Shown here: piece after piece, positions 17,541 to 26,950 of the stretch | Layout: each line of letters starts with the position of its first letter | Numbering within the stretch: position 1 is the stretch's first letter | Assembly (NCBI GenBank): GCA_035651755.1 | Contig: DASRFA010000015.1 | Location: 16,997-80,996, forward strand | Direction: 5' to 3' | Length of the DNA stretch: 64,000 nucleotides | Source: DASRFA01 sp035651755 | Lineage (GTDB): Bacteria > Desulfobacterota > Binatia > UBA12015 | Made by a program: the position numbers and the translations under genes | The notes under the pieces: generated by a model | The model's database searches: none | What the model saw: the letters and a program-made list of their open reading frames with translations, nothing else | What the model was told of the DNA's origin: nothing

Positions 17541-18549
17541 CGACGGTCTCGATCGCGATCCGCGGGCCGAGCGGCAGGTCGGGCTCGGCGTTGAGCGTCC
17601 AGGGATCGCGCTCTCCTCGCGCGAGGCGCCGCCAGCCGGCGTACGCGATCATCGCGGCGTTGTCGGTACACCGCTTCAAGGGCGGCACGAGCAGCGCCGC
17701 GCCCTCGTCCGCCGCGACCTCGGCCATGCGGTCGCGCAGAGCGCCGTTCGCGGAGACGCCGCCCGTCACGACAAGACGCGTCGTGCCGGTGCCGCGGATC
17801 GCGCGGCGGGTGACGTCGGCGAGAAGGTCGACGATCGCGCGCTGGAAGGACGCGGCGAGATCGGCCGCGGGCGGCGCGTCCTCGCGTTCGAGCTTCTGCC
17901 AGAGCGCGGTCTTGAGGCCGCTGAAGCTCAGGTCGAGAGCGGCGCCGCGCACGCGCGGGCGCGGCAGCGGGACGGCGTCCGGGTCGCCCTCGCGCGCGAG
18001 GCGCTCGATCGCGCGCCCGCCGGGGTAGCCGAGCCCGAGGAGCTTCGCCGCCTTGTCGAAGGCCTCCCCCGCGGCATCGTCTCGCGTCTCGCCGAGGACG
18101 GCGTAGCTCCCGTCCTCGCGCGCCCAGTAGAGCGCCGAGTGGCCGCCCGAGACGACGAGGCCGAGGAAGGGTCGCTCGACCGGAGCATCCAGCTCGATCG
18201 AGAGGAGGTGCCCCTCGATGTGGTGCACGCCGACGAACGGCAGCTTCCGCCGGCGCGCGATCGCCTTTCCGGTCGAGAGCCCGACGAGGAGCGAGCCGAC
18301 CAGACCCGGACCGCGGGTCGCGGCGACGCCCTCGACGTCGTCGAGCCTCATGCCGGCCTGCGCGAGCGCGCGCTCGATCACCGGGACGACGTGCGCGATG
18401 TGGTTCCGCGCCGCGAGCTCGGGCACGACGCCGCCGTAGGGCGCGTGGACGTCGTCCTGCGAGGCGACGACGCTCGCGAGCTCGCGGCCGGCGTCGAGGA
18501 CGGCTGCGGCCGTGTCGTCGCACGAGGTTTCGATGCCGAGGACGATCAC
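17533..18549 (-). CDS. tsaD: tRNA N6-adenosine threonylcarbamoyltransferase
   Basis: 338 residues from a GTG that overlaps the preceding stop codon as GTGA. N-terminal IVLGIETSCDDTAAAVLD; metal-binding HIAHVVPVIERAL and VGVHHIEGHLLSIEL (both histidine motifs intact); LVVSGGHSALYW; GEAFDKAAKLLGLGYPGG; and C-terminal LVVTGGVSANGALRDRM and CTDNAAMIAYAG. Together with TsaB, TsaC and TsaE it makes the t6A37 modification of ANN-decoding tRNAs; those partners are not in this window. Confidence 0.97.
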   Translation of the reverse strand: MIVLGIETSCDDTAAAVLDAGRELASVVASQDDVHAPYGGVVPELAARNHIAHVVPVIERALAQAGMRLDDVEGVAATRGPGLVGSLLVGLSTGKAIARRRKLPFVGVHHIEGHLLSIELDAPVERPFLGLVVSGGHSALYWAREDGSYAVLGETRDDAAGEAFDKAAKLLGLGYPGGRAIERLAREGDPDAVPLPRPRVRGAALDLSFSGLKTALWQKLEREDAPPAADLAASFQRAIVDLLADVTRRAIRGTGTTRLVVTGGVSANGALRDRMAEVAADEGAALLVPPLKRCTDNAAMIAYAGWRRLARGERDPWTLNAEPDLPLGPRIAIETVGG

Positions 18550-19259
18550 GGGCTCGAGAGGCGGCGGAGGCCGTCGCGCGCGGTGCGGTTCGCGGGGAAG
18601 ATGACGACCGCGCGGCGATAGGCGGCGAGCGCCGCTTCGTTCTTGCCTTCGGCCTCGAGCGTCGCGCCCTGGAGCGCGACGATCTCGGCCATCCAGGCCG
18701 GATCGGGCGAGAGAGTCGCCGCGTGGTCGAGGTCCGAGCGCGCGAGCCCGGGCGATCCCTCCGCGAGAAGCGCCCGCGCGCGCACGACCCACGCGGGAAC
18801 CGCGTTCGGCGAGATGCGGAGCGCCTCGTCCGCGAGGTCGATCGCGCGTCCCGTCGTGCCGCTCTCGAGCTCGACCCGCGCCCGGTCGGCCGCCTCGAGC
18901 GCGCGCGCGGTCGGCTCGGGAGTGCGGGCGTCGATCGCGCGCGTGAACGGCTCGCGCGTCACGTCCCGGCCGCCCGCCGGATAGGCGCCGGGCGACGCGG
19001 CGCCGGGCGGGGTCGCGAGCGGCTGCTCGGGCGCATTCGGAGCCGGCAGCCAGGTCGACGTGGGGGTCGGGCGCGGAGTCGGCCTCGGGCGCGGCCTCCG
19101 GGTCGGAGACGGGCGCGGCGGCGGCGTCGCGATCTCCTCCGGCTCACGGGCGGTCGGCCGGCGCGCGCCGCAGCCGGTGCCGGACGCCGTCGCCGCGGCG
19201 ACGACTGCGATGCAGAGCGCCGCGAGCGCCCGCCCTCTTCCGTCTTCTCTCCGTGCCAT
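18546..19259 (-). CDS. TPR-repeat secreted protein or lipoprotein
   Basis: 237 residues. The N-terminus is a signal sequence (ALAALCIAVVAAATASGTGC); the Cys is preceded by GTG rather than a canonical lipobox, so lipidation is uncertain. A Pro/Arg/Thr-rich linker (about 40-75) follows, then TPR units from residue 130 on (AIDLADEALRISPNAVPAW, SDLDHAATLSPDPAW, AALAAYRRAVVIFPAN). Such proteins scaffold envelope complexes. It sits between the PBP1b gene and tsaD on the same strand; a role in cell-wall machinery is a guess from proximity to PBP1b. Confidence 0.85.
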   Translation of the reverse strand: MARREDGRGRALAALCIAVVAAATASGTGCGARRPTAREPEEIATPPPRPSPTRRPRPRPTPRPTPTSTWLPAPNAPEQPLATPPGAASPGAYPAGGRDVTREPFTRAIDARTPEPTARALEAADRARVELESGTTGRAIDLADEALRISPNAVPAWVVRARALLAEGSPGLARSDLDHAATLSPDPAWMAEIVALQGATLEAEGKNEAALAAYRRAVVIFPANRTARDGLRRLSSP

Positions 19260-19262
19260 CGC

Positions 19263-21725
19263 TCAGCGCGACTCTTCGCCGACGGGCGCGAGCCCGGCAA
19301 CCCGACCGCGCGCCGCCAGCGCGGCGACCCGCGATCCCGCGCCCGGCTCGTCCACGGCGTCGGGACGCGGCGGCGCCGGTGGATCGCCGGCCGGGGCCTC
19401 CGGCTCCGGCGCCGGCGCATCGGGCGCGTGCGGCGAGACGGTCTCACTCGCCGACACGGCGGGCGCATCGATGTCGCGGAAGGCCTCCTCGATGACGTCG
19501 TTGGACGGGGCGCCGGCCGCGGCGTCGACCGGGCGCCCCGATTCGCGCTCGACCGCGACCAGGGTCACGCCGGGCGGCGGCGGAAACTCGCGCGGCGCGA
19601 TCGCAGCGGTCGCGGGCTTCATGAAGTCGAGCCAGAGCGGGAGCGCCGCGCGCGCGCCCGTCAAGCCGATCGGCGCGCGCTGGTCGAAGCCGACCCACAC
19701 GCCGGCAACGAGATCCGGCGTGTAGCCGACGAACCAGGCGTCGCGCGCGTCGTTCGTCGTGCCGGTCTTGCCGGCGGCCGGGCGCTCGAAGCCGGCACGC
19801 CGCGCGCTCCGCGCGGTGCCGCGGTCGAGCACGCCGGCGAGGAGGTGGGTCAGCACGTAGGCGTCTGCGGGCGGGACGACGGCGCTCAGCTCGGGCACCT
19901 GTCCCGCGATCGGCTCGCCGTCGCGCGACTCGACGCGCTTGATCGCGATCGGCTCGGCGCGCGTGCCGCCCGCGGCGAGCACCGCGTACACCGACGTGAG
20001 CTCGAGCGGCGTCACCTCGGCCGCGCCGAGGACGAGTGCCGGAACCGCCGGCAACGGGCTCGCGATCCCGACGCTGTGCGCGAGCGCGACGATCGCCGAG
20101 AGGCCGACGCTCTGCGCCACGCGCGCCGTCGCCGCGTTCAGCGACTGCTCGAGCGCGGTGCGCGCCGTGACCGGCCCGTGGTAGCGGCCGCCGTCGTTCT
20201 CGGGGCTCCACTCGCGGTCGCCCTCGTAGACCCACGTGAACGGCGAGTCCTCCAGCATCGTGACGGGCGTGATGTGCGCCGGGCCGTTCGCGAGCAGCCC
20301 GGCGAGGTACACGATCGGCTTGAACGCCGACCCCGGCTGGCGACGCGCCTGGGTCGCGCGGTTGAACTGGCTCGTCTGGTAGCTGCGGCCGCCGACGAGT
20401 GCCTCGATCTCGCCGGTGTGCGGCTGGATCGCGACCAGCGCCGCCTGCAGGCGGTCGTCCGGGCGCACCAGGCGCGGATGCTCGCGCTCGAGCCGGGCGA
20501 GGCCCTCCGTGACCGCGCGCGTCGCCTGCTCCTGCCGGAGCGGATCGAGGGTCGTGTAGATCTGTAGGCCTTCGGTCGTGAGCACGTCGGCCGGAAAGCG
20601 GCCGGCGAGCTCGGACTTCACGTAGTCGACGAAGTAGGACGCCTCCTGGTTCTCGCCCTCGCTCCCGCCGACGACGCCGAGCGGTGCGGCGCGCGCCGCC
20701 TCGGCCTGCTCCTCGCTCACCTCTCCGGCCTCGACCAGGAGGCGCAGGACGGTGTTCCGCCGCTCGAGCGCGCGCTCCGGCGACTGGAAGGGCGAGTATG
20801 CGTTCGGTGCGCGGATGAGGCCGGCGATCAGCGCGCTCTCTGCGAGGCTCAGGTCGCGGGGATCCTTCCCGAAGTAGAAGCGCGCCGCCTCCGCGACGCC
20901 GAAGATGCCGCGCGCGCCGCGCTGACCGAGGTAGATCTCGTTCAGGTACGCCTCGAGGATCTGCATCTTCGAGTAGCGGCGCTCCGCGACCAGCGCCATC
21001 GCGACCTCGCGCAGCTTGCGGGCGAGCGTGCGGTCCGTCGTCAAGAAGAAGTTCTTCATGAGCTGCTGGGTCAGCGTGCTGCCGCCCTGCCGGACGCGAC
21101 CCGAGCGCAGATTCGCGACCGCGGCACGCGCGATCCCGACCACGTCGACGCCGTGGTGGTCGAAGAAGCGGCCGTCCTCGGTCACGAGGATCGCGCGCAC
21201 GAGCATCGGCGCGACGTCGGTCACGTGGATGGCGCGCCGCTGGCGCCACTCGCCCTCGTAGATGCCGGTGATCTCCTCCGGCTCGAGCGCCGCCGCCGCC
21301 ATCTCCTCGCCGGTGTCCATGTCGGTCATGCGCGCGATGCGGCCGCCCTCGACCGCCATCGCGACGCGCTCGGTCGCATGCCGCCCCTCCGCGCCCGGCC
21401 GGAGCGCCACCTCGATGCGCCCGGGCTCCCAGCGCACCTCGCCGCCGACGGCAGGCGCGCCCGCGACGGCGCGGTAGCTCAGCCGCTCGAGGCGGCGGCG
21501 GAGGCCCGCCGCCTCGACGTCGAGGCCGACGAAGACGAGGAACTCGTCGCTGTAGATGCGCGACGGGAAGTCCCAGCGCCGGCCGGCGAACTTGTCGTCG
21601 ACGACGCGCGCGAGCCGGCGCTCCTCGACCGCGCCGAACAGCGCGGCGAGGCCCGCCAGCGAGAGCGCGGCGAGCCCCGCCAGCACCCAGAGCGGGCGGC
21701 GGCGGGGCCTGCCGGAATCAGACAT
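19263..21725 (-). CDS. mrcB: Bifunctional penicillin-binding protein 1b-type (transglycosylase/transpeptidase)
   Basis: 820 residues. A single N-terminal membrane helix (PLWVLAGLAALSLAGLAALF) is followed by a UB2H-like domain (RRWDFPSRIYSDEFLVFVG), the PBP1b hallmark. GT51 domain: catalytic Glu183 in LVTEDGRFFDHHGVD, RQGGSTLTQQLMKN, YLNEIYLGQRGARGI. Transpeptidase: SxxK Ser466-Lys469 (QPGSAFKPIVY), SxN 528-530 (EQSLNAATA) and KTG 653-655 (AAGKTGTTND). It polymerises lipid II and cross-links peptidoglycan. A Pro/Ala/Glu-rich tail of about 90 residues extends beyond the transpeptidase domain. Only a 3-nt gap separates it from the TPR protein gene. Confidence 0.96.
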   Translation of the reverse strand: MSDSGRPRRRPLWVLAGLAALSLAGLAALFGAVEERRLARVVDDKFAGRRWDFPSRIYSDEFLVFVGLDVEAAGLRRRLERLSYRAVAGAPAVGGEVRWEPGRIEVALRPGAEGRHATERVAMAVEGGRIARMTDMDTGEEMAAAALEPEEITGIYEGEWRQRRAIHVTDVAPMLVRAILVTEDGRFFDHHGVDVVGIARAAVANLRSGRVRQGGSTLTQQLMKNFFLTTDRTLARKLREVAMALVAERRYSKMQILEAYLNEIYLGQRGARGIFGVAEAARFYFGKDPRDLSLAESALIAGLIRAPNAYSPFQSPERALERRNTVLRLLVEAGEVSEEQAEAARAAPLGVVGGSEGENQEASYFVDYVKSELAGRFPADVLTTEGLQIYTTLDPLRQEQATRAVTEGLARLEREHPRLVRPDDRLQAALVAIQPHTGEIEALVGGRSYQTSQFNRATQARRQPGSAFKPIVYLAGLLANGPAHITPVTMLEDSPFTWVYEGDREWSPENDGGRYHGPVTARTALEQSLNAATARVAQSVGLSAIVALAHSVGIASPLPAVPALVLGAAEVTPLELTSVYAVLAAGGTRAEPIAIKRVESRDGEPIAGQVPELSAVVPPADAYVLTHLLAGVLDRGTARSARRAGFERPAAGKTGTTNDARDAWFVGYTPDLVAGVWVGFDQRAPIGLTGARAALPLWLDFMKPATAAIAPREFPPPPGVTLVAVERESGRPVDAAAGAPSNDVIEEAFRDIDAPAVSASETVSPHAPDAPAPEPEAPAGDPPAPPRPDAVDEPGAGSRVAALAARGRVAGLAPVGEESR

Positions 21726-21746
21726 CGCACACGCGGCCGCGCCACC

Positions 21747-23366
21747 TCACTCGTTGCTGCCGGCAGGCGGCGGCTTGAGCGCGAGGAACACGGTGTTCTC
21801 GCCGCGCCGGACGAGCAGCAGGACGCTCTTGCCCGCCTCGACGCCGCCGATCGCCTTGTTGTACGCGTCCACGTCGGGGACCGGCTGCCGGTTCACCTCG
21901 ATGATGACGTCGCCGCGCCGGAGCCCCGCCTCCTCGGCCACGCTCCCCGACTCGACGCCCGCGACCAGGACGCCCTTCACGTCGCCGCTGATGCCGAGCG
22001 ATTCCGCGATCTCCGGGGTGAGGTTCTGGACCGTGAGGCCGTACGCTTCCGACTCGCCGCCCGGACCGCCCGCCTCGCCCTCCTCCTTCATCTCGGCGAT
22101 CTTGACGCTGACGGCCTCCTCCTTCCCGTTGCGGAGGACCTTCACCTCGACGTCGCGCCCGATCGGCGTGCGCGCGACGAGGAGCGGCAGCTCCGTCGAT
22201 TCCTTCACGACGTGCCCGTCGAAGCTCGTGATGACGTCCCCGGTCTTGATGCCGGCCTTGGCGGCGGGTCCGTCTTTCACGACGTCGGCGACGAGGGCGC
22301 CCTTCGACCCCGGCAGCCCGAGCGACTCCGCGATGTCGGGCGTGACCTTCTGGATCATCACGCCGAGCCATCCGCGCGTGACGTGTCCCTTCTCGCGCAG
22401 GTCCGGGATGAGGTCGCGAGCGAGGTTGATCGGGATCGCGAACCCGATGCCGATGTTGCCGCCGCTGCGGCTGAAGATGGACGTGTTGATGCCGACGACC
22501 TTGCCGTGCATGTCGATGAGCGGGCCGCCCGAGTTGCCGGGATTGATGGGCGCGTCGGTCTGGATGAAGTCGTCGTAGTTGCCCTGGCCGATGAAGCGGC
22601 CCTTCGCGCTCACGATGCCCGCGGTCACCGAGGACTCGAGCCCGAACGGGTTGCCGATCGCCATCACCCACTCGCCCACTTTGAGGGCGTCCGAATCGCC
22701 GAACGTGACGGTCGGAAGCTGCTTCTTCGCGTCGATCTTGAGGACGGCGACGTCGGTCTTGGCGTCGCGTCCGACGAGCTGCGCCTTCACCTCGTCGCCG
22801 TCGTGCAGCTTGACGGTGATCTCGTCGGCGTTCTCGACGACGTGGTTGTTCGTCAGGATGTAGCCGGCGGTATCGAAGATGAAGCCGGAGCCGAGGCTCC
22901 GCTGCGGGATGCGCCGGCGCGGCATCGGTCCCTCGAAGAAGCGCTCGAACGGGCCGAAGAACTCGTGCGGATCTTCGCCCGGGCCGCCGCCGCCACCGCC
23001 CGGCCCTTCCGGGACGCCCGGCATGCGCGGGTTCCGGGGTGCGCGCGGCCGGCCGCCGCGCGGGGTGTCGCCCGGGCCGCCGCCGCCCTTGCTCGACGTC
23101 GAGATGTTGACGACCGTGTCCTGCAGCTCGGCCGCGAGCTGCGTGAAGTCGGGAAGCGCGCACTGCGCGCACGTGCCGCCCTGCGCCAGCGCGACCGGCG
23201 TGACCGCCGGGCCGCTGTGATCGTGCGACGTCGCGGCGACGTCGGCCGCCCGCGGCGCACCCGCCGGCGTCGACCCGCCTTGCGAGCCGCTGCGGCTCCG
23301 GACCGCGAAGACGCCGACGGCGAATCCGACGACGAGCAGGACGACGACTTTGATCACGCTGCGCAT
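21747..23366 (-). CDS. degP: Periplasmic serine endoprotease, HtrA/DegP family
   Basis: 539 residues from the ATG at 23366 (GAGGA upstream). A signal anchor VVVLLVVGFAVGVF leads to a Gly/Pro-rich stretch (about 95-150) and the trypsin-like domain with catalytic His175 (LTNNHVVENAD), Asp205 (KTDVAVLKID) and Ser279 (NPGNSGGPLIDM). Two PDZ domains follow (about 350-440 and 455-535). A CAQC pair at 66-69, just after the anchor, is unusual and could form a disulfide. It degrades or refolds misfolded envelope proteins. Its anchor is uncleaved-looking (no AxA close by), so it may be tethered to the inner membrane like DegS or stay as a DegQ type. Confidence 0.95.
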   Translation of the reverse strand: MRSVIKVVVLLVVGFAVGVFAVRSRSGSQGGSTPAGAPRAADVAATSHDHSGPAVTPVALAQGGTCAQCALPDFTQLAAELQDTVVNISTSSKGGGGPGDTPRGGRPRAPRNPRMPGVPEGPGGGGGGPGEDPHEFFGPFERFFEGPMPRRRIPQRSLGSGFIFDTAGYILTNNHVVENADEITVKLHDGDEVKAQLVGRDAKTDVAVLKIDAKKQLPTVTFGDSDALKVGEWVMAIGNPFGLESSVTAGIVSAKGRFIGQGNYDDFIQTDAPINPGNSGGPLIDMHGKVVGINTSIFSRSGGNIGIGFAIPINLARDLIPDLREKGHVTRGWLGVMIQKVTPDIAESLGLPGSKGALVADVVKDGPAAKAGIKTGDVITSFDGHVVKESTELPLLVARTPIGRDVEVKVLRNGKEEAVSVKIAEMKEEGEAGGPGGESEAYGLTVQNLTPEIAESLGISGDVKGVLVAGVESGSVAEEAGLRRGDVIIEVNRQPVPDVDAYNKAIGGVEAGKSVLLLVRRGENTVFLALKPPPAGSNE

Positions 23367-23543
23367 GGAGTTCGATCCTCGGTGCGTTGCCGCCGGCGGA
23401 CGACCGCCGCCGGACGAAATGCCGTCCGCGTCGTCCGGGCGGCGACGCGAGCAGCGGCCGCGCAACCGGCGCGGCGCTCGGGCCCCCCGGCACGCCGTCG
23501 GCGTGTGGAGGCGGTCTCGGTTGTCTGAGTCACTAGGCGGTCG

Positions 23544-24098
23544 CTAGCCGCGGGAGATTTCCACGAACCGCATGCGCAGATCGTAGAGGACGCGCTCGAA
23601 GAGTGCAGATTCGGCCGCGTCGAGGTTGCCTCGCGTCTTGCGCTCGAGGAGGGCGAGGAGATCGATGATGCTGCGCGCGGCGGGGAGGTCGCGCACGGGC
23701 TTGCCGGCCGTGACGTCGGGGATCTCGCCGAGGTGCATGAGCGCCTGCGTGCTGAGGCTCAGCACGAGCGTGCTGAGCGACGGCTCGAGCGCCGCTTCGC
23801 CGGCGGGCGCGTCCGACATGACGAAATCGCCGCCCGCGTGGGGCTCGCCGGCGGGGTGCGCGGCGGAGCCGGCCGCCGAAGCCGCGCTTTCCGGGGCGGC
23901 TCCGGAGGTCTTCGCCTCGCTCGTGGGCGCGGCGCCGGTCGCGTGGGCCGACGAGCCGACGGTCGACTCGGGCTCGCCGCGATCGCTCCCGTCGGGCGCG
24001 AAGCGCCTGCGGTCGATGACGCGGAACCCGGTCGCGGGCTCCGACTCCTCGGCCGGCGCGGACCCGCCTTTGCCGCGGTTCGTCTCAGCGTCGCTCAT
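23544..24098 (-). CDS. DUF1844 domain protein
   Basis: 184 residues. The first 100 residues are Ala/Ser/Glu-rich, low complexity and probably disordered. Residues 105-184 match DUF1844: LSTLVLSLSTQALMHLGEIP, LPAARSIIDLLALLERKTRG and LFERVLYDLRMRFVEI. The function of DUF1844 is unknown; it is widespread in deltaproteobacteria and related phyla. The adjacent gene upstream is htpX on the same strand. Confidence 0.88.
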   Translation of the reverse strand: MSDAETNRGKGGSAPAEESEPATGFRVIDRRRFAPDGSDRGEPESTVGSSAHATGAAPTSEAKTSGAAPESAASAAGSAAHPAGEPHAGGDFVMSDAPAGEAALEPSLSTLVLSLSTQALMHLGEIPDVTAGKPVRDLPAARSIIDLLALLERKTRGNLDAAESALFERVLYDLRMRFVEISRG

Positions 24099-24141
24099 CG
24101 CTTCCTCGCGAGGGGCTCTCCCCCGGCGATGCAGATCGGAT

Positions 24142-24999
24142 TCAGGCCGCCATGCCCGCCATGGCGCGCAGCCGGGCGACGCGGTCCTGGGTCGGTGGGT
24201 GCGTGCTGAAGAGGCGCGCGAGGCTCATTCCGGACAGCGGGTTCACGATGAAGAGGTGAGCGGTCGCGGGGCTCGCGTCCAGCGGAAGTCGCTGGTTCGC
24301 GGCCTCGAGCTTCTCGAGCGCCGACGCGAGGGCGAGCGGGTTGCCGATGGTGCGCGCGCCCGACTCGTCCGCCGCGTACTCGCGGCCGCGCGAGATCGCG
24401 AGCTGGATGAGCGTCGCGGCGAGCGGCGCGAAGATCATCATGGCGAGGAGCTCGAGCCCGCCGCGGCCGTCGCGCTCGTCGCGCTGCATGCCGCCGAAGA
24501 TCATCGCCCAGCGAGCCATCGAGGCGAGCATCATGATGGCGCCGGCGAGCGTCGCCGCGATCGACGACGTGAGGATGTCGCGGTTCTTGACGTGCGCGAG
24601 CTCGTGCGCGAGCACGCCCTCGAGCTCCTGCTCGCTCAGGAGGCGCAGGATCCCCTCGGTGACCGCGACGGCAGCGTGCTGCGGGTTCCTGCCGGTCGCG
24701 AACGCGTTCAGGGCCTCGGTCGGAATGACGTAGAGCGCCGGCGTCACCGGGAGCCCCGCCTTGACGCGCAGGTTGTTCGCGATCCGGTGCAGCATCGGCA
24801 GCTCGTTCGGCTCGACGCGGCGGGCGCGGTAGCTCGCGAGCACGATGCGATCGGAGAACCAGTAGCCGACGAAATTCGTGACTGCGGCGAACAGGAATGC
24901 GATCACCATCCCCTGTTGGCCGCCGAGCACCCCGCCCACCCAAAGGATCAATCCGGTCAGCGCCGCCAGCAGGATCGCGGTGCGGAACCCGTTGCTCAT
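24142..24999 (-). CDS. htpX: Membrane zinc metalloprotease HtpX
   Basis: 285 residues. Two N-terminal membrane helices (FRTAILLAALTGLILWVGGV and MVIAFLFAAVTNFVGYWF), the zinc-binding HEXXH in VLAHELAHVKNRDI, two further helices, and the third ligand in SRGREYAADESGARTIG. The C-terminal FSTHPPTQDRVARLR motif is conserved. It degrades damaged inner-membrane proteins together with FtsH. The ATG at 24999 gives the standard length. Confidence 0.97.
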   Translation of the reverse strand: MSNGFRTAILLAALTGLILWVGGVLGGQQGMVIAFLFAAVTNFVGYWFSDRIVLASYRARRVEPNELPMLHRIANNLRVKAGLPVTPALYVIPTEALNAFATGRNPQHAAVAVTEGILRLLSEQELEGVLAHELAHVKNRDILTSSIAATLAGAIMMLASMARWAMIFGGMQRDERDGRGGLELLAMMIFAPLAATLIQLAISRGREYAADESGARTIGNPLALASALEKLEAANQRLPLDASPATAHLFIVNPLSGMSLARLFSTHPPTQDRVARLRAMAGMAA

Positions 25000-25034
25000 A
25001 CGTGTGAAATCCGTAGTGCCGCCCCCCCGGGATG

Positions 25035-26003
25035 TCAAGGTAAAGCCCGGGAGAGCGCTCCCCACGCGCCCTCGATCGCGTGCGCCGAAGACGCTCCGGC
25101 GAGCTCGACGATCGACATGCGCGCACCGCGCGGCCCGAACGCGCTCGGGTCGCCGGCAACGAACAGTGTAGCACCCGGAACGCCGAGTGCCGCCGCGACG
25201 TGGCTCGGCCCCGAATCGTTCCCGGCGTAGGCCGCCGCCGCGGCGATCGCGCCCGCCAGCGCGGCGACGCTCGCGGGCACGACGACGTCCCCGACGTCCG
25301 ACCACTCGTCGCGCTCCGCGCGCTCGGCCGGACCGAGCGCGACGACGACCGCTCCGCCCGCTCGCCGCCACCGTGCGGCGAGCGCGACGAGCAGCTCGCG
25401 CGGCGCTCGCTTTCCCGGAGCACCGGCGCCGGGATGGACGAGCAGGAGGCGGTCGCCGTGCAGCTCGCGCAGGCAGGCGCCGAGGGCGGCGGCTGCGTCC
25501 GCCGGCGGCACGAGGCGAGGCGGCGGAGCGACGGCCGCCGGATCGCCGGTCGCGTGCCGGAGGAAGTAGTCGCTCGCGTGCAGTGCGAGCGGCGGTCGCG
25601 GAAAGGGCACGACGACCGCGTTCGGGCAGCGCGCCGCGAGCCGCGCGCGGACGGCCGGTTCGCCGGCGCCGGTGAAGCTCACGACGCGACCCGCGCGATC
25701 GAGCCAGGCGAGCTCGGGGTCCTCGCCCGCGTCCTCGGGGCGCGCGAGCGGCGCGAACAGGTGCGCGATCTCGGGCGCGTCGAGCGAGCGGACCTCCGGC
25801 GCGGCGGGGAAGAGCGCGGCGACCTCGGCCGCGCCGCCGCGCGCGTACAGGGCGACGCGCGCCGATCGCGCGAGCGCGGCGACCGTCGGCTCGAAGCAGA
25901 CCGCGTCGCCGAGCGCGCCCGGGAAGAGCACGAGCGACGCGTCCGCGGCGTCGTCGGCCGTCTCTGCCGGCCGCTTCAATCCTTCACGCTCCTTCGCTAG
26001 CAT
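25035..26003 (-). CDS. Glycosyltransferase family 9 (heptosyltransferase-like)
   Basis: About 322 residues from the ATG at 26003. SLVLFPGALGDAVCFEPTV near the N-terminus resembles the FPGALGD motif of ADP-heptose:LPS heptosyltransferases; LLLVHPGAGAPGKRAP and AYAGNDSGPSHVAAALGVP are the GT9 donor-binding motifs. It probably adds heptose or a related sugar to an envelope glycan. The start is uncertain: this ATG lies 2 bp from the cysK start on the other strand, and a GTG at 25931, which begins VLFPGALGD, would leave room for promoters. No other LPS gene is nearby. Confidence 0.88.
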   Translation of the reverse strand: MLAKEREGLKRPAETADDAADASLVLFPGALGDAVCFEPTVAALARSARVALYARGGAAEVAALFPAAPEVRSLDAPEIAHLFAPLARPEDAGEDPELAWLDRAGRVVSFTGAGEPAVRARLAARCPNAVVVPFPRPPLALHASDYFLRHATGDPAAVAPPPRLVPPADAAAALGACLRELHGDRLLLVHPGAGAPGKRAPRELLVALAARWRRAGGAVVVALGPAERAERDEWSDVGDVVVPASVAALAGAIAAAAAYAGNDSGPSHVAAALGVPGATLFVAGDPSAFGPRGARMSIVELAGASSAHAIEGAWGALSRALP

Positions 26004-26011
26004 CGATGCCC

Positions 26012-26950
26012 ATGCCGGTTCCCAACGTCGTCGCCGCATCCGCGCTCGAGCTCATCGGAAACACCCCGGTCGTGCGCCTGCAGCGCCTTCCCGGCGACGG
26101 CGCTGCGGAGGTCTGGGCGAAGCTCGAGCTCGCGAATCTCGGCGGCAGCGTCAAGGATCGCATCTGTCTCAGCATGATCGAAGCGGCGGAGCGCGAGGGC
26201 GTGCTCCGTCCGGGCGACGTGGTGGTCGAGCCGACGAGCGGGAACACCGGAATCGGGCTCGCGCTCGTGTGCGCGATCAAGGGCTACCGCCTGATCCTCA
26301 CGATGCCGGATACGATGAGCGAGGAGCGCCGGAGCCTCCTCACCGCGTACGGCGCCGAGCTCGTGCTCACGCCCGACACCAGGGGCATGCACGGCGCGAT
26401 CGCGCGCGCCGAGGAGATCGCGCGCCGGGAGCCGCGCGCCTTCATGCCGCAGCAGTTCCGGAACCCGGCCAATCCCGACGCCCACCGCCACGGAACCGCG
26501 CGCGAGATCCTCTCGCAGCTCCCGCAGCTCGATGCGTTCGTCGCGGGCGTCGGCACCGGCGGCACCATCACGGGCGTCGGCACGGTGCTGCACGCGGAGC
26601 GGCCGGGCTGCCTGGTGGTCGCGGTCGAGCCGGAGCGCTCGCCCGTTCTCTCCGGCGGCGAGCCGGGGTATCACAAGATCCAGGGCATCGGCGCGGGGTT
26701 CGTGCCCGAGAACCTCGATCCCGAGGCCTACGATCGCGTGATGACCGTGACCGACGAGGACGCAGCCGACACCGCGAGGCGAATCGCGCGCGACGAGGGG
26801 TTGCTCGTCGGGATCTCCTCGGGCGCGAACTGCTGGGCGGCGATCCAGGTCGCGCGCGAGCTCGGCGCCGGAAAGGTCGTCCTCACCGTCTTCTGCGACA
26901 CCGGCGAGCGCTACCTGACGACCGACCTCTTCCGCGCCGCCGGGATCTGA
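26012..26950 (+). CDS. cysK: Cysteine synthase A (O-acetylserine sulfhydrylase)
   Basis: 312 residues. ELIGNTPVVRLQRL near the N-terminus, the PLP lysine in LGGSVKDRICLSMIE, substrate loop VEPTSGNTGIGLAL, the phosphate loop VGTGGTITGVGTV and C-terminal GISSGANCWAAIQVA. It makes cysteine from O-acetylserine and sulfide. ATG codons at 26006 and 26012 are both possible. Its stop overlaps the ATG of larE by one base (TGATG), so the two sulfur-metabolism genes are probably co-translated. Confidence 0.95.
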   Translation: MPVPNVVAASALELIGNTPVVRLQRLPGDGAAEVWAKLELANLGGSVKDRICLSMIEAAEREGVLRPGDVVVEPTSGNTGIGLALVCAIKGYRLILTMPDTMSEERRSLLTAYGAELVLTPDTRGMHGAIARAEEIARREPRAFMPQQFRNPANPDAHRHGTAREILSQLPQLDAFVAGVGTGGTITGVGTVLHAERPGCLVVAVEPERSPVLSGGEPGYHKIQGIGAGFVPENLDPEAYDRVMTVTDEDAADTARRIARDEGLLVGISSGANCWAAIQVARELGAGKVVLTVFCDTGERYLTTDLFRAAGI

